Assembly: GCA_012064415.1 (NCBI GenBank)
Contig: SSNU01000163.1
Location: 930,001-994,000, forward strand
Reading direction: 5' to 3'
DNA from: Gyrodactylus bullatarudis
Lineage: Eukaryota > Platyhelminthes > Monogenea > Gyrodactylidea > Gyrodactylidae
Length of the DNA stretch: 64,000 nt
The position numbers and the translations under genes are program-made. Below the pieces are notes generated by a model. It saw only the letters and a program-made list of their open reading frames with translations. It was not told the DNA's origin and did not search any database. Shown here one piece after another: positions 11,998 to 24,414 of the stretch (positions are counted from its first letter, which is position 1; each line of letters starts with the position of its first letter).

Positions 11998-14900
11998 TTA
12001 ACTCACATGTTCCTTAATCTTTTGATCAATATTATGAGGATCGATTACGGTATTGTATGTGATGTTGTCCACTTTATATATACCAACAAGTCGATTGGCC
12101 AATTCAAACATGTTATTTCTCAAAGAGATGACGACAAATTGAGCATTTTTAGTTTGCTCCTTGATATAATTTCCAACAATGGACACATTTTTGAAGTCTA
12201 GAGCAGCATCGATTTCATCCATGACGTAGAGTGGTGTCGGACGATATTTGTGCAGAGCAAAGACTAGACTTAGACTGCTCAGAGTCTTCTCACCTCCACT
12301 CAAATTACTAATGTTCTTCCAGGATTTCTTTGGAGGTCGAACTGAGAATACAATTCCCTCAGAGAATGGATCCATGGAGTCTTGCATTTCAAGTTCTGCG
12401 TCACCACCGAGAGTGATCATTTGGTATATCTCCTTGAGGTAAACTTTAATCTTGTTGAAGCCAGCCATGAATTCAGAATGACGCTGGTTTTTGAAGGATT
12501 CCCGTTGTTCCTTTTGTTGGGAATGTATGTCTTTGATGTAGTTGAGTTCATTGACCCGAGTAAGATATTTGGACATTTTGGCACGATAAACTTCAATGGC
12601 TGAGAGATTCGGACTCATCTCATCGATTTCAGTTTGAAGAGCATCAATTTCTTCTTGGGTAACCTCGAAAGCTTCAACATCTTCTGCTTTGAAAATCTCT
12701 AGGCCATTCTTTCCGAATTTTCTAACTTTGGCAGGATCAGTGCTTTCAGTTGTCTAAGGGGAAACACCAGTTGAGATTAGAGACAAACTTTAAAAACCAT
12801 AGATAAACATTAGAATATTTGCTTACCAAATCCATCTTGGTCTCAGCTATGTCATCCTCATCTTCGATTTTGTGCAACTGGAGCTGGCGTTGTTTCTGGA
12901 GCCATGAGTTTTTAATTTGATCATTCTCCTGGACCTTTGCTTTCACATTGTCAAAAGCCCTCTTTTCGGATTCCTCTTTTGCGCATAAATCGTTGAGTAT
13001 TTTTTGACGCTCAGAGAGTTTTGTAGAGCATTCATTGCGGGTCTCTTCAAGCTCTTTCTCGCGTTCCTTAAGCTTATTCTTTTCTGAAACAATTTCCTTG
13101 GATTTTTCCTCAATTTCAGCCAACTTTTCTTGGTACTCGTCAAATTTTTCCTTGACACGTTTCTTTTCAACCTGCAAGGCTTCCAGCCTCTTTTCACATT
13201 GAGCCTTGCTCCTCTCTCGCGCGGAAATGTCCACTTCGAGTTTGTTGAGTTTTTTAGTATTCTATTTGAGAAAAAATAGCATGTATTGCACATTCATCAA
13301 CTAACTGGTAATCTTTATACAGAGTCTTGAATGCTTACCTCTTCAATTTTCTTCTCTATGTCCTTGAGACTGTTGGTTAGGGGTCCAAAGGTCTCCTCGG
13401 TGAGACGGTCAATTTCCTCTCTGTTGGTTTTGATCTGGTCTAGTATTTTGTCTGCCTTCTCCTGCTTCTTTTCAGCTTCCTTTTGCAGTTTGGCAATTTC
13501 AGTTTGTGACTTTTTGACTTCAGAATCTGAGGGGCCGCATGCCTTTGCCCGATTAAGGTATTCTTCAGATTCTTTCTTGGCCATTTCAATCGCTCTTTGA
13601 TAACGTGGCATTTCAGCGCGACATTTGATGAGATTCGAGTCACAATCGTTGATTTCAATTTTGATACGATTCATGGCCTCTTCGATTTTTTGTTTGTTCT
13701 CAACGACCACGTTGTACTCGGCCAACTTTGTTTTGAGCTCCTCTTCTAGGAGTTGAATTCTAGACTCGGCATCTAGGGATGTCTTGTCTCCTCTAACGAT
13801 ACTTTTTCGTGAATTCTTTGATTTAACCTGCTTCTCCGAAGTGCAAATTCGACCACTAATTGATCGACAGCCACCACCACTCATGGCACCGCTAATCTCC
13901 ACTAATTCACCCTGAAAAAAGAATAATTTTCCACATGTGTCAATTCCTATGGATTCTTAAGCAGTTTGTTTACCTTGAGAGAAACAACTCGATACCGCTT
14001 GTTGCCACTAAAGGAGGTTTCAGTGGCGATTTCCAGACTTGGAGCAACCAAAGTATCTCTCAGAGCGTAATAAAAGGCACATTTGACCTGCTCATCAAAG
14101 TTGATGAGGTCAAAGAGACGTGGAGTGTTCTTACGGGGTGGGGTAAAGGGCCGTTCTGAGTCATGACGGAACTTTTCCATTTTGTCCAAAGCAATAAAGG
14201 TGGCCTGACCTGAATATTTTGATGGAGATTTCGATAGAGTGATCGTGATTCAAATAGAGAGAAATTTAAAAAAAACAGGGACATACCGATTCCATTTCTT
14301 TTCAAAAATTCTACAGCAGCCTTGGCTTGGGACATGGTCTCAACAACAACATTGTCTAGAGGACCACAGGCAGTAGACATGGCAACATCGTATTCCTGAG
14401 GGATCCAGGCAAGGTCCCCAAGACGACCCAAGATGCCAGTGAGTTCTTTAGCTTTCAAGAGTTCGCCCAGGACACGATTGGTACCCTTGTAGACTGCATT
14501 CTCATTAAGGTCTGACAATTGAGCTTTGAGTGTGCCAATTTTCTCAGCTAGTTGACTTTCACGCATTGTGACCTCACGGAAATCCCTCTCGGCATTTCTC
14601 AACTGGCTCTGAAGTGACTTGGCAGAATTCAGACTTTGATCAGCATCGCGAATGGTCTGTTCACAGGCTTTGAGAGAGTCTGTAGCGGATTCTAGCCTAC
14701 GTTGGGCGTCTTCGTACTTTTTCATCTCTCGGTTTTTCGATGATAACCTGGAAAATGAACAGACATAGAAATCAGTGCCCATTATTAATTATTAACCCTC
14801 GCCCTGGAAATGGGTTACCTGTGGACCCCATTTTTATTGATTTTCCTATGTCATTTTTGTCAGTTCCAGGGCGAGGGTTAATTACATTGGTGGTAAAATA

Positions 14901-16847
14901 ATTTGTTAATTTTCGAATCCATATAAATTTTCATGCTGTTTCCGAATCTGTGCTCAGAATTTTCCTATCTTATAAGGTTTGGTTGTTATTGGGGAAAATG
15001 TAAAAACAGCAAAATTTGTAAAAAAAAACAAAAAGTTTATCCATATGAAAGAGCGAAAAATTCCACAGATAATAGGCCGATTCCATACTCGAGAAGCATT
15101 CAAAATTGCGAGTAGAGTTGAAAAATAGTAAAATTTTCTTGTAAAAACGGATAAATAGTTCAATTGAAATATTTTCCGAGAGGAAATTTATAGGTTTCCG
15201 GAGAAAAAATGATTCATGTCTCGAATTTATTGAGTTTTATTTATTATTTTTCACTGGATTTTGATTTGCTTAAATCTGATTGATTCAATGAATGTTTTAA
15301 TTAAATTTCAATGAATTAAAACAGATTATTTACTAAAATTTCAATATTAAAGTGTGCGAATGAAAAATATATGAATGAAGCTGATTGGAGACATGATATG
15401 TTATGAATGAATATACAATATACAATTTGGGCACTTACTTAATTTCAAACTGCTGATTGAACAGGGCATATTCAGACTTGGCCTTGTTGGCTTCCTCCTG
15501 AATGGATTTGAGAGTCTTCTCCAACTCATCGGACTTACTCTTGAGGGGATCTGTCTTCTTTTCGAGGTCCTTCATCTTGTCCTTCATTGTTTCTTCTTTG
15601 ATTTTCTTGACATCCTTGAGTTCGTTGATCTTATTCTTGAGCTCTTCCTTTTTCTGTTCAATGTCCTCGGGAGATATTGAAAATTCAATGAGTTTTTTCT
15701 CTTCTGCCTTGATCTTGGCAACAATGTCTTTGCCGACTTTGCTGCAATGACTTCTTTCCTCCATGTACTTGACATCTTCATCCTCATACCTCTTGAGATT
15801 CTTGATGATGTTGGCGAGTTGTTGGGAGACGGCTTCATACTCGCTAGCAACCTTTTCACTTTCTGCTTTGATAGCCTTAACTTCAGTCTTTTCTGTGGTT
15901 ATTGAAGCACGTATCTCCTTAACAGAGGTCTCGAGATTCTTCAAGTCAACCATAATCTTTTCCCGAATCTTGTTGCGTTCATTGATTTGCTTTTGATAGA
16001 GCTTGTTCTTCAATTCTACGACAACGTTGCATTTTTTCAAATATCCTATGGCTTCATCACGAATCTCTTGTAGATCATTTTTCTCTTGTTCAATTGCCTT
16101 GACACGAGCTAGCTTGTCTTGTTTAATGTCGGCAATTTTTTCAATCCTCTCCTCCAAGAGCTTTAGAGGTTTGGAGAATCTACTGGAACCAATTATGTCC
16201 TCGAGATACTCCAAAAATCCATCTTCATTTTCAGATGGGGCCTTTGGTTTCATCAGGGAAATTTGCTCTACCTCTCCTTGGAGGATCAAAAAACGATTGT
16301 GATCTAGATCAACTCCATTGGAACGTAGAAAAGTGGCAACATCTTTGAATGTAACTTTTTTGTCATTGATGCAATAGGTGGACGAGTTATCCTGGAAAGC
16401 TGTGCGGACAACGCAAAACTCAGATTCAGGAACAACCTCGTAATCTTCAGCACCGTCACCAGTGTCGATGATTTTCTTGAAATGAATTTCAACCGAGCAA
16501 TAAGGAAGGTTAGGGAACCTTTCACTTTTGTGAATTAGCGTACAAACTTTTTTAGAACGGATCTTTTGTGAACGAAAGCCGAAAACAAAGAGGAGAGAAT
16601 CAATGACATTTGATTTTCCACTACCATTCGGTCCAATGATACATGAAAAGTTTTTATGAAACGGGCCTAGAACTTTACGACAGGCATATGACTTGAAATT
16701 CGTGGTGACAATTTGATGTATTATAAGTCTTTTATCATCTATATCAGTTGTAGGGTCAAATGGTGGAGGAGGTTCTTCTATTGGTGTACAATTTTTGAGG
16801 AATTCGGCATCAATATCATTGAAACCGTCAACAGCAGGATTTTCCAT
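11998..16847 (-). CDS. SMC4: Structural maintenance of chromosomes protein 4 (condensin subunit)
   Basis: Core ATPase of condensin, acting with SMC2 on mitotic chromosomes. The N-terminal exon has the Walker A IIGPNGSGKSNVIDSLLFVF and the SMC4-typical FGFRSQKIRSKK and DLDHNRFLILQGEVEQISLM. A long coiled coil follows. The hinge lies around 14.4-13.8 kb and includes LGRLGDLAWIPQEYDVAMST. A second coiled coil comes next. The C-terminal exon has the signature NLSGGEKTLSSLSLVFAL and Walker B PLYVMDEIDAALDFKN. The stop is TAA at 11998-12000. I prefer the Met at 16847 (MENPAVDGFND); an in-frame Met at 16907 would add 20 residues that do not look SMC-like. Exons are separated by introns of about 55-80 bp, except one of about 690 bp (roughly 14.75-15.43 kb) that holds a MITE. 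Confidence 0.95.
14796..14877. mobile_element. 82-bp piggyBac-like MITE
   Basis: Perfect 14-bp terminal inverted repeats (CCCTCGCCCTGGAA and TTCCAGGGCGAGGG) are each flanked by TTAA (14792-14795 and 14878-14881). TTAA target duplication with ends beginning CCC is the hallmark of piggyBac elements. It is noncoding and lies in the large SMC4 intron. I noticed no second copy in the window. Confidence 0.75.
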
Positions 16848-17678
16848 AGAAGTTTGAAATTTATACAGCTGATTAAATAAAACAATATTATACATCTTTA
16901 GTGTCATTTTAAACTTTAAATAAAAACGTGTGGTTTAATCGAATGATTTTATTAATAATAAAAAAATAATAATAAATTATTCTATTCTAATAGATTTCTA
17001 TTTAATAGGGTTAATTAAAATACCTGTGCCAGAGATACACTAAAAATCTTAACGATTATAATATCAATCATTTAAATTTTAAAATGACTAAGAGTATCTA
17101 AAGCAAAATCACTGACGAAATATGAGAATACTATAATGGATCCTAAAAGATCATTATACATTTTTGTAGACTAGCTTCAGTTCTATTTTCAACAATCTCG
17201 ATTATGTTCAAAGACCAAATCTACACCTTTTGAAAATATTTTTCTTCTCAATTCAATTTCTGAACAGTGAATACACTGTGAATAATTGTGATATTAAAAC
17301 CAGCATTCAGTTCATATCAAATTTAATTTTAATACAAAGTAGGCTAAATACAAAGTCAGTGAATCTATTGCATCCAGCCCAATGCTGAACACAAAAATGA
17401 CGAGATAGGTTTGTTTGTTTAAAAAAAAGAGGGGACTGAAAAACTAAACTCTCATGGGGGTTCTACACTAGGCTTATCTGACTAAAAGGACCCTGTCAGA
17501 ATAGAAAAAAAGGATGGTAATTACATTGATAAACAATCCTTGTGATTTTCTATTTTTTTGTTTGGAAGGGGGTACTAAGTCGTAAAAAGGGGGAAATAGA
17601 AAAACATGTTTTGGTGATACTAAAAAGACATTTATTTTAATATTTGAGGCGAGTAAAAAAGTAATATGAATAATCTTT
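16848..17678. other. Intergenic: SMC4 5' flank and Argonaute 3' flank
   Basis: About 830 bp, strongly AT-rich. It should contain the SMC4 promoter on its left side and the Argonaute 3'UTR on its right; ATTTATTTT near 17.63 kb reads as AATAAA on the minus strand. I see no gene, tRNA or clear repeat. Confidence 0.55.
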
Positions 17679-20600
17679 TTAAAGGTAAAACATGGCTCTT
17701 TTCTGGATATCGTTGATCTTGAATCTTTCATCTCTTATGTAGTTGGCGTTGTTCTCAGCTCCACTGATCCATTCTCTGGCTCGATAAGCTGCCAGATGAG
17801 CATAATAGGTAGGAGCAGGTAGTGAAACAGACTTTGAACATCTTTGGTAGCCGTACGTTAGACCATAGGTGAAGCTTTGCAGATTGGATGCAGTCCAGTT
17901 GTTATCATCGTACAATACATAATAATGAGCAGGTACAGAGGTGCCCTGGATACCTTGATGGGAACAGAGGAAAAAGTCAAATTCACTCGGGTGGGTAACT
18001 TCAGCATCGACTACAGTGCCAGGTTCAATGTTTCTCATCGGATCATCTATTGACATGAATCGAATGTGATGGCGTTTCTGGACTGTGATGAAGGTAATGC
18101 CAGGTTTGTAGTCTGGTCGTATTTCTTGACAGGCTTTCTGGATGTAACGTAGCTCGCTAATCAGGACAGACATGAATTGACCCTCGGAGATACCATCACG
18201 ATAGAATACAAGACGACCGGGCAAGTCACCACAGGCTTTACTCTTCATCAGGATGAGCTCTTTTACAATTTCGTCTAGCCGCTCGACAATTTCCCGGGTG
18301 GAACGGTTACCCTTTTCATTTGTCACTTGCTGGGTTACAATTACAGAATATCTCATCAAATCCTTGGAGATGCTACCGGTGACAGCTGCGATAGACTTTC
18401 TTATGCCGGGACCTGGGCTTGGATGGCTTACATCGACACCGAATACCTGGATTATTTCGTTTTGAGATACACAATAGGGAACGGTCCAGTTGATACCACC
18501 GAGTTTAGCATTGACCTTGAGGAGTATATTACTCAAAGTTCTAGGTTTAGTGATTGTTATTGGTAGGACACATTGGGTTACCATGCCAATTGTAAGGTCA
18601 CCATAGAACTTGATCCTAGGATATGCCAATTTGTCGTGCATGACAAACATGGCGAATTCAATACCTTTCTAATGAAAGAAATGAGTTAAAAGGATTATAG
18701 GTAAGGAAATGAAGCAATGAACGTACAGATTTCAAATCATCAAAGACATTTTTTATGTCTGCAGGATAGGCTTGCAACTCCAATGGTGTGCTAATGTTTA
18801 TTTTCATGTTCCTAGCCTCTCTGGGAAGTTCATGGATGAGTTTGGAAGCTTCTTGGGATTGGCCTCGACAACCAACAGCAATAACCGCACATTTGATAGG
18901 CTCTCCTTTTCTAGCCGGTTGTTCGTAGTAGGTTTGATTCCATGAGCCTTGGCTAAATGGAACAGGAGTGGGCAATACACGGCCTTGGACTTTGACCATT
19001 TCTGTGCTGAGCTTTATTTGATGTTGGGCCATCATTGTGTGTTGACTTGAGGCAAGATTCTTGACAAACTCTTGAAGAGTGTTGAACTTTTCACTTGGTT
19101 TGACAGCAGCACAACGAACTATTTCAGATGCCAGGTCGGCCTTGGAAGCATTAGTTGTCTGGAATGGAGGTACAAACAAGAGTTCCATTGGTAGGTAAAC
19201 CTCGCGCTTAGCACTGGTATTAATGCATGGCAGATCAGGATACTTAAGGACAATGTTGTGGTGTTCTTTAAAGTAGTCAAAGACAGTCTTGTTAATGTCA
19301 GTAATCATGAGCTGATTGGCAGGTTTTTCGCTAATACCCTTAATGGTAAGTTTACGGGAATAACTCTTGCCATTTGAGTCCTTATAGAAGGAGGCAAGAA
19401 CTTTGAGATCCTTTATCTGGGGCAATAACATACGTTGAAATTTGATATCATACAGTCGATCGCCTTCCTTTTCGTACAGAGTATCGATGAGATTACCAGG
19501 AGGGAAGAATGCTTTGCACGTCTATACAAGAGAAAAAGAATGGGTTATCTTAACCAAAACGGTTCTAATAGGGTAGATAATCACTTACCATATCAATGTT
19601 CATTCTAACTTTCCACTGAGGACGAATTGAAGTTGTAATACCACGATGGAGATTCATCAACTTGTTAACCACTGACTTTGTCGGCCTCTCCAGGAAGAAC
19701 GAGTTGCGTATAACGTGACTTGATTTCTCACCACAGATAGACCTGAACACGCAGTCGAGAAAACGAACCGAGTCATGAGGGTATTTGTCAGTTGAAAGCT
19801 TCTTCTGAACATGTATTCTCAAATGAGAGGAGGAGATTTGCTGTACTTCTTGTATCTTGTATGTGATTAGCAGTTCACCACGGCCATTGGGATCTTTAAC
19901 CTGGATTCGTTTGGTTTTGGCTACCTTGTCGACACCTTCCAGTGGTTTGAGACTGAAAAGTATACGACCGCCATCATAGGACACATCTGGGGGCATATGC
20001 TTGAAGACGACACTCTTGAAGCTTCCCACATCCTTTGGAGACATTTTTATGGGCTCTTCTGGTTTGTCCAGAAACGAAATTTTAATTACTTCGAAGTCAT
20101 ACATTAGAGCATCTTTAGGAGCAAAGTCGAGGTCAAAACAGTTGGCAGCAAGCATGACCTGCTTTCCAACTTCACAAAAGCCTGGCCTTTGAGGTAGTGA
20201 AAGTTCATTTGCGATTGACATGGAACCGAGTGTTGAAGTGATTGCAGATAAAGATACATTTCCTTCAAGTTTAGGACCCGTAGCACCACCACCTCTTGAT
20301 CCTCCTCTTCCACCACCGCCTCTACCAAATTCGAAGCCACCACGACCACCACCTCTTTGGCCATCAAAACGACCTCTGCCATCATAGCCACCACGACCAC
20401 CTCCTCTGCCACCATCGAAGCCACCGCGACCACCACCTCTTTGACCATCAAAACTGCCTCTGCCACCATCGTAGCCACCGCGACCACCACCTCTTTGACC
20501 ATCAAAACTGCCTCTGCCATCATAGCCGCCGCGACCGCCACCTCTTTGGCCATCAAAACCGCTTCTGCCACCATCATAGCCGCCGCGACCGCCACCCCTT

Positions 20601-20868
20601 TGGCCATCAAAACCGCCTCTGCCACCATCATAGCCGCCTCGACCGCCACCGCCTCTGACACCATCGTAGCTACCGCGACCGCCTCTGCCACCATCGTAGC
20701 CACCGCGACCGCCTCTGCCACCATCGTAGCCACCGCGACCGCCTCTGCCACCATCGTAGCGAACACCACCTCTTTGGCCATCAAAGCCACCTCTTCCACT
20801 ACAGAACTTATGAATTAGTACGATGGAAAAGGATATTATGAAGGGTAGACTTACCGATATTCAGACAT
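17679..20868 (-). CDS. Argonaute (AGO clade) with Gly/Arg-rich N-terminus
   Basis: Small-RNA-guided RNA-binding protein of the silencing complex. The start is the Met at 20868 (MSEYR); a first intron of about 50 bp joins it to a long GGRGG(Y/F)DG repeat region. N, PAZ and MID parts follow. The PIWI domain is complete: VFGVDVSHP, a Glu in STREIVERL, FYRDGISEGQ and SVPAHYYVLYDDN supply the DEDH catalytic tetrad, so slicer activity looks intact. The C-terminus ends RAMFYL, close to the MYFA end of canonical Argonautes. ITFITVQKRHHIR and SIPAP-like SLPAPTYYAHLAAYRAR place it in the AGO clade, not the PIWI clade. At least three more introns, at about 19.5 and 18.65 kb and in the N-terminal region. 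No second Argonaute is visible here. Confidence 0.93.
20282..20805 (-). repeat. Tandem repeats coding for GGRGG(Y/F)DG(Q/G)RG in Argonaute
   Basis: This GC-richer block on an AT-rich background is made of degenerate tandem units. They encode GGRGGYDGGRG and GGRGGFDGQRGG alternately, ten or more times. RGG-rich N-termini occur in several animal Argonautes and are typical arginine-methylation and RNA-binding regions. Near-identical neighbouring units (for example around 20690-20760) suggest recent expansion by slippage or unequal exchange. Long open frames in the other five frames here are only by-products of the repeat. Confidence 0.85.
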
Positions 20869-21164
20869 GTTCAGAAATTGTTGAATTTAAAATTATGTAG
20901 ATTTTTAATGATAATCAAATGTTGAAACATTAAAACAATAACTAAGAATTTCGCAAAATGATTTTTCATTAAACTTGTTTTAAGCAATTTGTTTGATAAT
21001 ATTTGAATGTTTTTATAACGATAATAATAATAGATAAGTTTATTCTGGATCATTACAGAAACCTTGAATTCAAAAATAAAAAGCCTTGAAAATGGGAGAT
21101 CTTCTATCAATAGGAAAATTATCTAGGTGAAAATATTTTCCATCAATTTTTTATCAAATATTTT

Positions 21165-21917
21165 TTAATCGATCATATCCGACTGTGGATCACGATTTGA
21201 GGTCTCTTGTCGATGCATTGTGGCTATTGAATCGATTAAATTCATAAAATCATCATCTCTATTATCACCAGAGGTATCTCGACCATCTAAATCCTTTCGG
21301 CATATCGGACATGTACCATGCATCTTTAGCCATTTAATAACACTTTCTTTATGGAACAAATGAGAAAACGGAAGCTTTGTAACTTCTTGATCTTTCTTGT
21401 ACTCGTCGAAACAAATTACACAATTATCATGCTCTTGTATCATTTCATCTGTGATTTGGACGTGTTCTAGTTTTTCAATATTCTCATTTCTTGCAGGGAG
21501 CGGACCACCGCTAGATTGATTAAAAATATTTGTTAGGATCATGTCGAAGGAATCTTGACTACTGGCATAATCAAGAGGATTTGAGAAAATTTCATGAAAT
21601 GGATGAAAATCAATATGGTTAGGCAGTCGAGTTGTGGCAGTTTCAAGACGAAAGGTTTGGTTTCCTCTATTGTTATCACTTCTTCTGTTTCTTCTGGAGG
21701 GGATGAATTATTCGGGAAAATCAAAGTCATCGTTTAACTGCATTTGATTCAAAATGTCAAGAACGTATGAGCTACCTAGATGAGGTTGAGGTCTATTTTC
21801 TACTTCTTCGATAAAGCCTGAACTACATAAAGGACAAGTAAAATCCTCCAAATTTGGAGTAATATGTCTGTGACATTGATGACAATAAAAAACTGAATTT
21901 GATTCACCGAGATCCAT
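21165..21917 (-). CDS. RNF126/RNF115-like E3 ubiquitin ligase
   Basis: The N-terminal zinc ribbon FYCHQCHRHITPNLEDFTCPLCSSGFIEEV matches (in parts) the BCA2-type zinc finger of RNF126/RNF115. The C-terminal RING-H2 runs from CVICFDEYKKDQEV through LPFSHLFHKESVIKWL to CPICRKDL. This family ubiquitinates mislocalised and endocytic cargo, often with BAG6. I choose the Met at 21917, just before the zinc ribbon as in the family; an in-frame Met at 22034 would add 39 residues. An apparent in-frame TAA after DFDFPE is removed if bases 21694-21738 are a 45-bp GT-AG intron, which keeps the frame (NQMQ joins RNRRSDNN). Note that the second RING zinc pair has the variant spacing SHLFH, where C/H would be expected at the start. 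Confidence 0.82.
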
Positions 21918-22034
21918 ATTTTTCTTCAATTTAGAATAAACTTTTTCGATTAATTTACCGAATAGATGAGGTTCCTGAATCATGAAATAAATAACGATTG
22001 ATGATTTCAATTTGGTTTTATACATATTCCTCAT

Positions 22035-22557
22035 AATGTATTAGAATGTAATTTATAAATTAATACTGCAGTATCTAATTATATCTAATTTATCATTCAT
22101 TTTAACATTTCTTTTAGAGAAGACAATCTCCGATCACCGAATCGATCGCTACATTATTCCCTGATATTTATTCAATTTCAACTACACATAAAACTTTACA
22201 TGGATATTATCTTTTTAATATACAGGTTAAATTTGTTCCATCATTCCTATTAATATTGTGATTTTTTTTCGGCCCTCATACACTGTAAAATATACAGTCA
22301 CCACACTAACATGAACATTAATCACAACAAATTTACTTTAGTCTCATCACACAGCCTTATCCCCAAGCTTTTTTAAATTATTAGAAGAAATTTTTTATCG
22401 AACCATTGACCAAAAATCTCATAGAATAATCTCACCTAAATGCGTGATTTATAAATAATGTAATTTTCGAATAAAAATTATCTTGATCAATAATATACGT
22501 TACTCTCAAATCTTGATTTCCTTATTAATTTAGGCTCATTTAACAATTCCAAATTGA
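22035..22557. other. Intergenic region between divergent RING ligase and bestrophin genes
   Basis: About 520 bp, AT-rich, between two genes transcribed away from each other. It must hold both promoters. I see no repeats, RNA genes or convincing open frames. Confidence 0.5.
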
Positions 22558-24169
22558 ATGTCTTTACGTTTCTTTTATCATGAGTATTTTATTGAGAAGA
22601 AAGAGCATTTTAGAACATGCTTCAAGGCTGGAGCTAATCTATGGACAATTCTCATAAAGGATACACTAATATTCTTATTAATTTATATTCCTTTGTATTA
22701 TTTATATTATCATTATATTATGAACGAATCTAGCAGTAGAAAGCAATTTGAAGATGCTATTCATTATTTTCAAAAATTTGCAGATGTAGTTCCCTTGTCG
22801 GTATTGCTATCCTTTTTTGTTGGAGCTGTTCTCGGTAGATTTTGGACCATGGTATTGATAATGCCAAAAATATCAAATCTTGTCTTCTATACAGATTTTA
22901 TGATCCGATCAAGAAACAAGAACGACGCTGTGCTGGAAATAAAAAAATACATCATCAAGAATTGTATAATGGCCTGGATTCTTAATATGCTAACACAGAG
23001 TTCCTATATTGGGAAACGATTCACCAGGAAAAAGGAGAAAAAGTTCGCATTTTGCAATAAATTTTTTAATTTGTTCATGACAAAATACGAGGTTACTTCA
23101 CTAGATGATCTGATTGATAAGATAAATGATGATTTTGACGTTAAAAAGTACACCAATGAACTAATTAAGAAGGAAGAGAGAAATATATTTAAAATTAGAG
23201 AAAACTCGAGTGAGAAGTCGATTTTTTAGTGAATATACCCACTTGCACATTTTTTCCAGTAAAAATTCTTCTATAATAAATTCTATAGTACAGCTCCGAA
23301 AGATTTCCTTATCAATTCTAATTGCTATTCTGTATATATAATTTGAACTTTATGGCTACAAAATAATCGATTAAATTTCTATTTTTTAAGGACCCAAGTA
23401 TACACCAGAATGGTGGCTTCCATTTGCCTGGAATGCGCGGATTCTCTGCTATTCCTACCAGAATGATCTTTTCTATAGTCGGGAATTATTCGATGAACTG
23501 AGACAAGCAATTTCAGAATACCGGAAAAAATTGGCTGATGTTAGAAAGTTTAATCAATTCAGGATTCCATTCATATACTCACAGGCTGTTATAATTCTGA
23601 TTATTGTTTACTGTGTTACAGAGTTATTCAGTGTAAACATGAGTATGCCGCCAGAAGGATCAAACGTCCGAAAAATACATATTATTCTCCAGTTCTTTCC
23701 TATCGTCATTTTGACAAGATTTACCATGTACATGGGTTGGTTTGAGGTCGGCCTGAGTCTCATGAATCCTTTAGTTGAGGAGAAGAGTCAGTACAGCACA
23801 GAGAAATTGTTGAAATTCAATCTCGGCATGGCATCTCTCTATTCATTCACAGATGATATGTTTATACCGAGTAAATTTTAAATCTTGATATTCTCAGATC
23901 TTGTTAGCAATAATAATACACAGGTACAGTTCAATATGATTTCCAATTTACTAAAAGGACATGAAGAGTTGAAGAATGCAGAGAGTAAAGATTTGATGGT
24001 AGAAAAAACAGTATGGGACGTAGACTTCTTTGAAGATAAGGACTTCCAGATTGATGAAGTTGATTGTTCCAATGAAAATGTCGTATTCTATGAAGATATT
24101 GATAGGAAAGAAACGAATGAAATCAATTTTACGCTGAAAGATCCTGAGAAGTTAAAGTTGAACATTTAA
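22558..24169 (+). CDS. Bestrophin family anion channel
   Basis: Membrane channel. Exon 1 has the early helix IFLLIYIPLYYLYYHY, then the pore-neck region VVPLSVLLSFFVGAVLGRFW, equivalent to the neck of human bestrophins. After an intron of about 180 bp (about 23.21-23.39 kb), PEWWLPFAWNARIL matches the conserved W-PW-W block, followed by FNQFRIPFIYSQAVIILII and LTRFTMYMGWFEVGLSLMNPL. A 27-bp intron (23871-23897) joins the last exon. Total length is about 490 residues, close to the minimal channel core, with a short acidic tail. The acidic stretch after INPF that forms the Ca2+ clasp in vertebrate bestrophins is reduced here to VEEKSQ, so Ca2+ gating may differ. Confidence 0.88.
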
Positions 24170-24414
24170 GTAAACAAGTTTGATATTGAATGATTGACTA
24201 TAAAATTCTCTGAATAAATAACAAGATTGTACTGTACATAAATCTAGAATCTAAAGCCTAGACTTCTATAAAATTTTGAATAATTTCCCTTCGTTTTAAA
24301 ATTGTCTTCTTGGAAAGATTCAAACAATTAAATGTTTCTAGATAGTTGTTTAACAAGCGATTATTAACAAGTCAATTAGTTGCGGTGAATTTGTAATTTA
24401 AGTTATTTAACAAA

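Noticed and set aside
20104..20818. Long open frames in several frames through the Argonaute N-terminus (Ala/Val-rich, His-rich, Thr-rich)
   Set aside because: They are shadows of the GGR-coding tandem repeat; the real frame is the one joined to MSEYR and to the Argonaute body.
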